From Liolophura sinensis (taxonomy: Eukaryota > Mollusca > Polyplacophora > Chitonida > Chitonidae), in the NCBI RefSeq assembly GCF_032854445.1, contig NC_088300.1, forward strand, positions 56,330,984-56,394,983: a stretch of DNA of 64,000 nt. Reading direction: 5' to 3'. Shown one piece after another: positions 38,949 through 49,600 of the stretch. Within the stretch, counting starts at the first letter, position 1. Each line of letters opens with the position of its first letter. A program made the translations under genes and the position numbers. The notes under the pieces are model-generated. The model ran no database searches. It was not told the origin of the DNA and was given only the letters and a program-made list of their open reading frames with translations.

Positions 38949-39926
38949 TTACCACAACATTCGCGAGGGTAACACCCAGTAGTCCGTCTGGATAGCCATG
39001 TCATTGTCAGCCTTTACGCCAATAGAATTAGTTTGTAGTCTGTGTTTAAGGATAAATGGTTTCGGGTGTGATACACGCTCAAGGCTTCTAGTTGCCTGGG
39101 AACACTGTACATCGTTTTGGTCGGACTGCACATGGTCGGGATAAATGTGTTCGGGACGAGCGTTGCGAACAGATTTTAAAGCTGCGGAGCACGAAACATT
39201 CTCGGTAATTCTGATATACTGAGTCTTACTTGCCTCCTTCCTGGCAGGACAGCCGCCACAAGCAGCACTATGGCTACCTCCGCAGTTGACACATTTAGGG
39301 GAGGTTATGTTTGGACATTGCTCATAGTTATGAGAGCCACCACAGCGGGAGCAGCGAGAGGAACCTCTACAAGATTTCGACGTATGATTCGGGTGCTGGC
39401 AACGGAAATATCTCAGTACAGGGGGAATATAACGCTTTACAGTAAATTTCTCATATCCTAATGACACTTCTGTTGGCAGGTCATCTCGATCAAAATAAAG
39501 CAAAATGAAAGATGATACCTGACGATCTTTACCTTTTTTCATCCGTTCAGCTTTAATGCATTTCTCTTTACGTAAAGCCACCTGGATTTCCAAAGTTGTT
39601 ACACTTCCTTCAACATCTTACATGACATGACATAGATGGCTGGCAGCATTGTATGCCTTTGCCCAATATAGAAGTCAGCCTAATCAAACTGCCAGAGCAT
39701 GTTACCTGTAAATCGCGTGATGGCAGTCTTTTCACGGACTCCCAACAACTTCATGTAAGGCTTCACCAAAGTTCACAGGATTCAACGAGCATAAAGGGAA
39801 TCCACCCACACCAGATATAACATCTAAAGTACAGTTTGTTTCAGTTTCTCTTGTTTTCTTTCCGCCCTCGCCTTCCTCACAATCATTCCAATTTCGCACC
39901 CGCTTGCCCCGCCCTGAAGGTTGCAC
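38949..39926 (-). pseudogene. LINE ORF1 (gag-like, CCHC zinc knuckles), broken
   Basis: The N-terminal part (39926-39732) ends PVNFGEALHEVVGSP. The central part runs through a frame break near 39600-39730. The C-terminal part (39593-38949) has a series of cysteine/histidine knuckles: FRCQHPNHTSKSCRG, CSRCGGSHNYEQCP and CVNCGGSHSAACGGC. Such ORF1 proteins bind the element RNA. The coding sequence is interrupted, so no functional product is expected. Confidence 0.78.
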
Positions 39927-40106
39927 CTAAGTGAAATCTATATCGTCGCCATCGTCCACCAGTGTGGCTTAAATGACTAGCAGTAGCCTAAATAAACTAG
40001 GTGCAACCACAGTGAGATTATTTATATGGCAGTTAAGAGAAAGGAGGGATGCCTCTGGGGCGACTCAGAGGTGAAAGACGAAAGGAGCCCTTGTTATTTT
40101 ATGAGT

Positions 40107-40332
40107 GAATATTTCACTTATACGACGGCAGCCAGCATTATGGTGGGAGGAAAACGGGCAGAGCCCGGGGGAAACTCACAATCATCCGTAGGTTACTGCC
40201 AGACCTTCCCACGTACGGCTGGAGAGGAAGCCAGCATGAGCTGGACTTGAACTCACATCGACCGCATTGGTGAGAGGCTTCTGGGTCATTATGCTGCGCT
40301 AGCGCGCTAACCAACTGAGCCACGGAGGCCCC
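40107..40332 (-). mobile_element. V-SINE, 3' end missing
   Basis: A minus-strand copy running from gaatatttcacttatacgac to the head ending ccacggaggcccc. It lacks the gagtacggcgtaaaac 3' terminus and the A-rich tail. It lies just right of the LINE 5' end. Confidence 0.88.
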
Positions 40333-42367
40333 AGGGGTTGATTCTGGGGCAAAATTTATTTACCTGTAGGTTGTTCGACCCATTTGAATGCAATTACAAG
40401 TCATACGGTGTGCATATACACTGTCAAAAAGTTGGTAAAGGACCCCTTGCAACTAAATAGAAAAACGCCCCACTTTGTCGCAGCAGTGAGGTTCATTTTC
40501 ATGCACAAAAATAAATGAAACTTACTGGAATATAAAGGACAATTACTGAAGAACATGTGTGTGAAAAACTGGAGTGATGCACTTTATACTTTTTATGAAT
40601 TCCCTTCATAATAAAAGTATCATTACGTGAAACAGTATCATTTCTACATATTTGATGTCAAGTTAGGGAATAGTGATCTATAACGAAGTATCGTGTTGGC
40701 TCACGCAACTATATTTTCATAAGATGAAAAAAAAATTTGGAAATTCAGAGGAACTCTGAGGAACTACATGCATTATAATAATATTTCTTGACTTCTAAGG
40801 CGTTGTCCACGTTGGTCCAGTGGTAACCTGCGTCCGTTCAAACCCTTGTCTCCAATAGAATAACGAATTTGATTCCTATTGTTGCACACTTTTACACAAG
40901 CGTTACTAGTATTGACGTCAGCTAACAGCATATCGTACAATTACATTGAGAAAGTGGGCACCTGTTAATCAGTTAAGCTTCACAAGGAATGTCTATTAAA
41001 GACACGTATATTCACGATATAATTCTTAAGACAAAACTTGTCTCAAATACCAACCTTATAGACGGACAACGATATTATCGTATGCATCAAACGGCAAACA
41101 GTAGACTGATGGTTAGCAACGAATATTTTTAGCTTGGCCTATTTCATCGTCAACAGCCTTTATAACCCGGGAGCTGAATGCCAAAGTACATTCAAGCTCG
41201 GGAATAAAGCTGCTACTGATCATATACAATTCCTCAGTGTTCCAGATTTTTAGAAACGCGATATTGTGCAACCCAATGACAGGACGGTTTCCTATCTAAT
41301 TGCAAGGGCTTCTTTGCATGTTTTTTAAACAGTAAATATACAGCCAATGGTTTTGTAATTTACGCTTACAGTGAATTTCACTGTACATGTGGCAGTCATG
41401 TGACCCCAAACTCTAAACTTACCTTCCAAACGACCTTCAATGTACAGTGGAAACATTACAGTGATAACTGGAAAATTACCGTACCGTGCCTGTAATTCAC
41501 TTATGCGTTGACTAGTGTATTTACTCCAGTTCCCAAAGTGTGTATACTGAAATGATTCATGCGATTGTGTGCATTGCGTTATAAGACATGTGCATCTGGA
41601 TTTGTATTTATACCGACAGGTGTCACTGGGAGGAACATGTAATTGGTCGAACCTCTCATATTGATCGACAAACGTAGCAGCACATAGAATATGCATGGGA
41701 CACCTTATCGATAAACATGTCCAGTCGCTATCTGTATTTAAGCCGTGATTAAAACAATACCTTTCAAATGGAGTTTAATTATGTAAAAGCCTGTAAATAA
41801 CTCTATTCACATGTTTAAAAATTAGATATACCCACAACATATATTATAGAATTATGCATTTATGTATTTAGTACATATATTGATGTGGAAGAATCGGTTT
41901 TATTTTTCTAGGGAAGTAACAAGCTCTGTGGAGTTTTATTCCCGCCATGCAGTGTATGTTTTACACCGTATTGTTTTGCGATACGTATGACCAAATTTTT
42001 CCATATGTAACATTTTATTTTATTATTATTATTATTGTTCATATTTTTGTACTAAATTAATACTGTCTGTATTATGAACTGATAAAGTAACATTTACAGT
42101 CAATGCATAGAAACAATACCTGTGCATTGCCAGGTAGATAAGTTTCAAAACTGTGTCTATTTTGAGGTAACGAAATAACTCCATATATACGTATACCTTG
42201 CATACCGCTTGATCAAAAAGCTGCTTTCATCGCGAAGAAAGAACACTGTCCGCTGTTTTCATTTATTTATAAACCTACTTGATTGAGTTTTTATGCGGCA
42301 TGAAAGTCCCACATATGATGGCGTCAGGTATGAGCGTGCAAGGAAACCATATGGCCTCGGTAAACTC
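40333..42367. other. Intergenic, no gene seen
   Basis: A minus-strand open frame at 41325-41696 is not recognised and has no supporting context. A sequence near 40811-40860 (ggtccagtggtaac, then gttcaaaccc) vaguely recalls tRNA A and B boxes but the spacing is too short. Confidence 0.45.
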
Positions 42368-42633
42368 TTTTTTTTTTTTTTTGATTGGTGTTTTACGCCG
42401 TACTCAAGAATATTTCACTTATACGACGGCGGCCAGCATTATGGTGGGTGGAAACCGGGCAGAGCCGGGAGGAAACACACGACCATCCGCAGGTTGCTGA
42501 CAGACCTTCTCACGTACGGCCGGAGAGGAAGCCAGCATGAGCTGGACTTGAACTCACAGCGACCGCATTGGTGAGAGACTCCTGGGTCATTACGCTGCGC
42601 TAGCGCTTTAACCGACTGAGCCACGGAGGCCCC
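42368..42633 (-). mobile_element. V-SINE, full-length copy
   Basis: Minus-strand copy with a T run at 42368-42382 (the A tail), gattggtgttttacgccgta, cagcattatggtgggtggaa, cacgtacggccggagaggaa, and the head ending accgactgagccacggaggc. It lies 0.9 kb upstream of the CASD1 start codon. Confidence 0.92.
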
Positions 42634-43508
42634 CGGATATTTTTGAGGTATCGAACTGATGTTATGCGCTGGCATAAATGATCAATGTTCCTGTAGAGAA
42701 TATCAATTTTACTTAATTTAAAAGAATATAAGTCTTTTTGTAAAGAACATTAGAACTGTTTCATGGAGGGCCTATCAACAAATATTGCACTCTTATATAG
42801 CCCGCTCGCTCTTCAACTATTGGTGTGAATATATTCAGTGGTTAGCGTATAAATATGAACTTTCATTTAAAACTAGAGTATAATAGAATAGAATAACAAT
42901 GGATTATTGACCAGAGACCTCTGGGAACTCACAGACGGCGTCTCTATCTAGTATCAAACTGGATACAGTACATGTGCTATACACATCGCAGTCAGCTTAC
43001 TTACACAAAATCATTGAGTCTGTGATCACAGCGAGAGAGAGAAAGAGACGGAACCGTAAGTCGGAGTCGCTTCACATAGCATACTTGTAGTGGAGAAATC
43101 TATGATTTGTTGACATTTGGACTTGTATTACGTAGATCCCTAGAACAGCTATTCACGCTGACAGCGAACGAACAGCAGTTTATATAGGCCGGTTGATCGG
43201 ATTGCATATAATGCCTGTAACAAGTTAGGACAGGATTGGTAGGTTTCACATATAGGCCTATACACTATTGGTGCACACAGGACAGGCTACGATTGTTGGT
43301 GGCCAGGGAGGCTGTACACATTTCCATTTTGCGAAGTTAATAGCCTGCATATTGCTGGCCTCGATCTGATCGACTGACTACACACAGTGAGCACTGGCTC
43401 AGTGTTATTAAGACCGACGTACAGTGGCGAGGGTGTGACCTCGGTGTGGTGAAGGTAGACAAGAACTTCCGACCCTGAGGAGAAAGGCGGCAGCCCGAGA
43501 TAACAGCG
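42634..43508. promoter_or_regulatory. CASD1 upstream region
   Basis: This must hold the CASD1 promoter or 5' UTR. A TATA-like tttatataggcc lies at about 43180, some 330 bp before the ATG, but no start site can be assigned. The sequence becomes GC-richer after 43380. Confidence 0.4.
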
Positions 43509-43617
43509 ATGGACTCTCTCATCGCTCTCAGCAATAGATGCTCGCTTGGTGACTACCTGGTGAAGATCGGCTTTTACCTGAGCGCTGCCATTCTCATCTA
43601 CCATTGTATAAACCCAG
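43509..43617 (+). CDS. CASD1: CASD1 exon 1
   Basis: The ATG at 43509 opens 36 codons plus one base, with donor GTAAAT. It encodes the cytosolic start [11 protein letters not shown] and the signal anchor [18 protein letters not shown]. An in-frame upstream taa (43501) supports this start. Confidence 0.88.
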
Positions 43618-46600
43618 GTAAATTCAATCCTTATACAGCCTTGTCCTCTCGTAGTTAAAAAAAACTTGTGGGCGAAACTGTCATTTACAACTGCGGTTAT
43701 TAATTGAGTAAATAAATATTAGCTGCACCCTGTTTTATGTCGGTTTACGCCATGAACAGTTGTCAGTTGTGCACATCAACCCCACAGGGTACACGCACAA
43801 CTCGGTCTTTCAAACATGCGACTATACTGTCTATAAATAAACCAGCCACACCGCCATGTATATTTGTCGTGCATGACCACTTCTATTTGAAGCTCTGAAT
43901 GAATGTTTGAGACGCTTGGTTCTGTTGTCAGTGAAGCGGGAATTCCATTGGCTGGTCTACGCAGCGATGAGTGGTGGGTGGGGAATGGAAACGTGAATTT
44001 CCACGAACAGATCTGACTTACTTCTACTGCACCTTCATGTAGCGCAGCACAGAAAGTGAACTATCAGTTAGCATTGCTTCGACCTCCTGGTAGACATCAA
44101 AATATTTGCCTCATTTAGGCCACTCAGTTAACTTCAACGCATGTGCTACAACCGCAAAGTGTTTATCTTATTGACATCAGTTTGTGAGTACATGGAAAAA
44201 CCATGAAAAAAGGCCCTATAGCCAGATACCAGACAAACCACTTTAGGAAAGGCAACAGAACCAACGGAATCCAGATTGGTAAACTGGACCTCAGTGGTTA
44301 AGGTATGTTTGCCGAGTGGGAGAACTCTCATCGAGCAACACATTTGCGAGAGCCTTACGGAGAGTAACAGTCCCAAATGTGTCGGTCTGACCGTGAGGCA
44401 CATTAACTGCTAGCATAAATCTACTGTCTAATTTACTAACCTGTTCATAGTTGAACCAACCAGAAATGATCCATTGCAATAACACAAAATGAGAAAAAAA
44501 GAGAACAAATCCAGAGTCTACACTTCCCGGCGGGGGCCATCTCAATAACTGACAAACTGCTATGGTATAGTCTGGGAAAATTTGGTTATTTTTCATGAAC
44601 AGGCGTGATTGCCTTGAACCCTTTGGGCTCGGTGAGTGTCATAAAAGGTTGGTCAATTACAGAATAATAATTTTGGCCCTTCTTTTTGACTTAATGGCAA
44701 GATCTGAGCACTGTCTGATGAAGGAATAATATTTGTGTATAACAGTGTCATTATACTTTTTTTTGGTTTAGAACACAGCATTTGAACATATATCATACAA
44801 TTTAAGACCGTACAGTTTTACGAACTACTTAATCAGGCGAGGGAGGGGGGGTTCCGTGGCTCAGTCGGTTAGCGCGCTAGCGCGGCGTAATGACCCAGGA
44901 GTCTCTCACCAATGCGGTCACTGTGAGTTCAAGTCCAGCTCATGCTGGCTTCCTGGCAACCTGCGGATGGTCGTGGGTTTCCCCCGGGCTCTGCCCGGTT
45001 TCCTCCCACCATAATGCTGGCCGCCGTTGTATAAGTGAAATGTTTTTGAGTACGGCGTAAAACACCAATCAAACATATAAAATAAATCAATCAGGCGATC
45101 TACCGGTGTTCTATGGATGCATTGAATACCTATTTCGTGATAACTGTCACTGACGACACCAATGATAGTACAAGCAGAGTTACTCAAATTCGAATTATTC
45201 GTTCTTTGACCGGTGGGGACGTGTGTACCACCGTTATACCTGTCAAAACTGGATCTGAAAAAGAAAAACGTATTTCTCTGAAATTCTGTCTACAATTGTC
45301 CTTACGATATACTTACTGGACAGCACAAGTTAATACTACGTGGTGCTGCAATATTGTGGCCGCTTTTATGTTATATTAATGTTTACACCTGTCCATTACT
45401 GCTTTGTTATTGTGAATATTGTGAATATTTATTGATGATATTCGTCGGACTGTTTTTATACATTCTTGTTTATCCACTACAAGGGATAGATCAAGCCCCA
45501 TGAGATTTTATTCCCGCCAGACGCGTTTGTCTAAAAGATTGTGAACAAAATCTATTTTCAAGATGAATAAATGAAATGGAATATTTTAGCCCGTGTAAAA
45601 GTTTAGTGTATTATTGTGTTTTCATTGTTTGTATAACGAATCTTAATCATTTTAGGTCGGTCTTTGACGAAAGGTGGAGCTGCCATATTTGAAGATGTCC
45701 CGTTAGCCAACACGAGCCCGCCCTGGTTTCAGCCGGAGGGATGCTCTATGTATGGGTATCAAAGCAGGTACTGTGGGTCATATTAACATGGCATATACCC
45801 ATACCTTTTATATGATACTTCGCATTTCCAGTGTGACTAACCCGTTTCAGAAATATACAAGGCGATACTGGGGAGTTATGGGAAATATTTTGTCGTCTGC
45901 AAGTCGTGATCCACAGTGAGAACTGTTAAACTTACCAGAATGCATCGCAGTCGTCGATAAAGTAGAAACGTGAGATTGCTACATATAAATTTATTTTAAT
46001 TGTTGCTTTAGCACCAGAAATCTGAGATCGGTTGTTTCGCTTGTGTATGCACCACTCACTGTGCATTAGAGTACTTTGTAGTAGCACACGTCTCTTTAAT
46101 TATAATCTTCTGGTATCATGGAGTCCCGTATGTTTCAGTTTTATGGACGACAATACAGAAAAATGGAGATTTGTGATCCACAAAAGCGTCAAAATAGCCT
46201 GTATTCTCACTATTTGTTGCTGTCAAATACAATTTCTCCAATGATGCTGAAATTTGTCTAAATCCATTAAATAATTTGTATGAATTATCAAAGTCCTAGA
46301 TTTTTAACACTTTCAATGATTGCCTATTTAAGAGGCAGTTTCTTAAATTGGCAATCATTAAAAATGTTTAAAATTTAGGTTTTTGTGGCAGACGCGATAT
46401 GTGTGTAAGTCTATACCCATTATACTATATATGTCAGGGGCTGAATGAAGTGAAGTTTTATTAGTAGTACTCTTTGGTTACAGTGATGTGCGGGATTGTT
46501 TAAGTCATAAGGCGACAGACAAAAGAAATACCAGCTTACTGTTCATCGGAGATTCTCAGGCGAGAGATTTGTTCACATCAATGGTGGCGTTTGTCAAACC

Positions 46601-49600
46601 TGACTACGTCGTGCCTGAAGATACCAAGTCGGCAGCACTGACTGATAATATACTGGGTGTCGATTTCGTAAGTATCCGAGAAAGGCTGTCTCTTACTGGT
46701 GACGACAGAGGAAGTACTGTGCTATCCTCAGAGCATTTTTGACCCAACGTCGATCTCAGTCGAAATATTACATCATCCATTCAGAGCTTGTTACCTTGCG
46801 TGTGACACCGCCATCTCTCCCAAAGGAGCTATCCGATTTGCACAAAACTCGACATTTGAAACCATGTCACGATGCTCAGCTTTTGGTACTAGCAGTGGAA
46901 TTGTGGAACATTTACCTTTAAGATAACACCGATATGGTCACCAAAATTTTGATTTCTTCAGGCTTTACAATCGTATTTCAACTTAAAGATTCAGAAATAG
47001 CTCTATGCTATGGAATCAGCCTCTAGTCGCTATAGGCGTACATGTATACCAGTTTGGACAGAAAGGTTCCCTGGGGTTGAGAGTATTGTTGTTCAACCCA
47101 GTATTTCCTTTTAGACTTGACTTTGCCACCGTTATGCCGATATGAAATAATGCAGTGCTATGTATATGCTTTCACAGGAATACCGATCTGCCAAGAGCAT
47201 TAATGAACTTCGTCTAGAGTATAAGGTTTTAACAGAACGGAGCAACTTTGCCCCAAACTTGGTGGTTCATGGAATGGGATGGGTAAGTTACTCGGTATTT
47301 AATTTCCCCCATTTTAAAGTTTAGAGTTTTATTGATTCCTTTGACTGGCGTTTTGCCGCTTATGGTGGGAGGGAACCGGGCAGAAACCCACGACCATCCA
47401 CAGGTTGCTGACAGATATTCTCACGCACGGCCGAAGAGGAAGCCAACATGGGCTGGGACCTCACAGCGATCGCATTGTTGAGAGCTTACTGGGTCACTTA
47501 GCCGCGCGTGCGCGCTAACAGTTAAGCCACGGCGACCATGTAGTTCCCGATATGGTCTCGTGCGGTACATTTCTCCCTTATATATTTGATTTATAAAATT
47601 ATGTATGTATGGTGTTTAACGCTACTCAGTGTTCGGCAATGATGTCATAGCTGCCCTGAATCAACCATCAGGGACTGTCTGTCACATGACTAAAGCACTG
47701 GAGGTGAAAAAGCAAATTTAACACCGGCGAGATAGAGCTTGAATAAGATTTCACCAAAAACAAAAAAATGAAGATTTTATGATTAATTAATGATTTTCAT
47801 TTTATGGAGATTTTATGATTTATTAATGATTTTCATTTTATGGAGATAAACCTCTGAATTCAGGTATGATCTTTCTCCTGTAGATTCTATTGTTTATTTT
47901 GTTACCAACTTAAAAGAGAATGCCGGGGAAATCTCAACGAAGGGGAAAAGATCAAGGTCATAAATCCACCAGTATTTTCTTTTTTGATGTTTATCTTTAA
48001 CCCCAAACGAGTACGAGAAAGTGCCATTCGATCTGAATTTTGTGGACGCCCATCGTGGTATCTTGGTATACGTTTTCTGCGTGTCCATACCGTCCCTACT
48101 GTCTCTGTTGCCCGTATAGCGAACAACTAACATTTATTTTTCGTTCAAAGAAATTAAGTCTCGTGAACCGATGATTTATCAACACTGTTATACAAGATGA
48201 CCCTTATTACTCAGAGTAAACTACGAAAATTCTCCGTATGTAATACGTCACTTCCGGAAGAAAATACAAACGGGGACATAATGACCTGTGGAAATGGGGA
48301 CAGTGTAACTACAGGCAGAAATTACTTAATGGCCCTATTGTATTGACATCTTAGTCTCCGAGTCGACGTTATGCAGAAATTACTTAATGGCCATATTGCA
48401 TTGACGAAATCTTAGCTTCTGTGAGTCGAGGTTATGCAGAAATTACTTAACTAAGTAATCTCGACCAAGATTTCGTCAGTAATATGGTCATTTGGTAATT
48501 TCTGCATAACCTCGACTCACAGAGACTAAGATTTCTGCATAACGTCGACTCACAGAGACTAAGATTTCGTCAATACAGTATGACCATTAAGTGATTTCTG
48601 CATAACCTCGAATAACAGAGACTAAGATTTCGTCAATACAGTATAGCCATTAAGTAATTTCTGCATAACGTCGACTCATAGAGACTAAGATTTCGTCAAT
48701 ACAATATGGCCATTAAGTAATTTCTGCCTTTAGTTACACTGTCGCCATTTTCACAGGTCATTATGTCCCCGTTTGTAGTTTCTTCCGGACTCTGAGTAAT
48801 AAGGGTCATTTTGTCTTAGATGCTAGTCGAGGCTATGCTTTTTTTCACTTTAAATTATAAACAGTTGAAGTGTGTCCCATTTATCACTGTTTAACGATGT
48901 AATATCCTAAAATACTAATTGAGGCCTTTCATTTAATAATGTTTTTACAATATGATTACATAAATGGAAAAAAATTTACGCTGCCTGCTTATATAATGGT
49001 TTTAATTTCTATACTTTTTCTGTAAATGATATGTACTGTCATTCGATACTGACAATTTAGAAACATCCATGACAATAAATAATTTCAATCGTTGAGATCG
49101 ATTTTTTGTTAAAAGGTTTTAATTGTTTTATTGAAGTTGAAGCACAATGACGTCACAGATTCTATTTTGGTAACTATTATACTTCTACATTAAGTGCACC
49201 TATAAATGTAGTACTTCATGTATATTCAATGTTGAACGTAGAAGTACAGCAATCAGGGTGTGTTTATCAGCCACAAAGAATCGGTGACGTCACTGCCAGC
49301 TTATTCAATATGGCCCAAAGTAGAACCACAAATTTTAATTTATTCACTACAAAAAGGTGAACAAAAATCGTGGAGATCATGTTTAAAATCAGGAAGAAAT
49401 TGTCTTTTAGATTATGCGCACTTCATTAAACGTAGTCTGTTTTTAATTTTTAAAAATTTTTCCGTTATGGTAGTCAATAAATGTTATATGTATATTAAAT
49501 GTCGGTTGCGTGCCACAGTTTCTTGAACCTCTCTTACTTAAGCTGAATTAAGTTGATTTGTTTTATTTTACCTTGAACTTAAGCATTGTGAAGCAATTAG

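Larger units (their letters stand above)
35090..39960 (-). mobile_element. I-type (I/Nimb-like) non-LTR retrotransposon, degenerate
   Basis: Read from right to left, the element encodes a gag-like ORF1 with zinc knuckles (39926-38949), an APE-type endonuclease (38718-37690), a reverse transcriptase (37625-36177, split by a SINE) and an RNase H (35767-35228). The APE-RT-RNase H order with a CCHC ORF1 is the layout of the I clade and its relatives. The copy is dead, with several frameshifts, stops and a substituted RT catalytic position. Both ends are approximate: I saw no clear target duplication or tail. Confidence 0.85.

Noticed and set aside
40811-40860. tRNA-like boxes (ggtccagtggtaac and gttcaaaccc)
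   Set aside because: The distance between them is too short and no acceptor stem pairs, so it is not a tRNA gene.
41325-41696. 123-codon open frame (minus) with several cysteines
   Set aside because: Cysteine pattern does not match a family I recognise, and no adjoining exons were seen.
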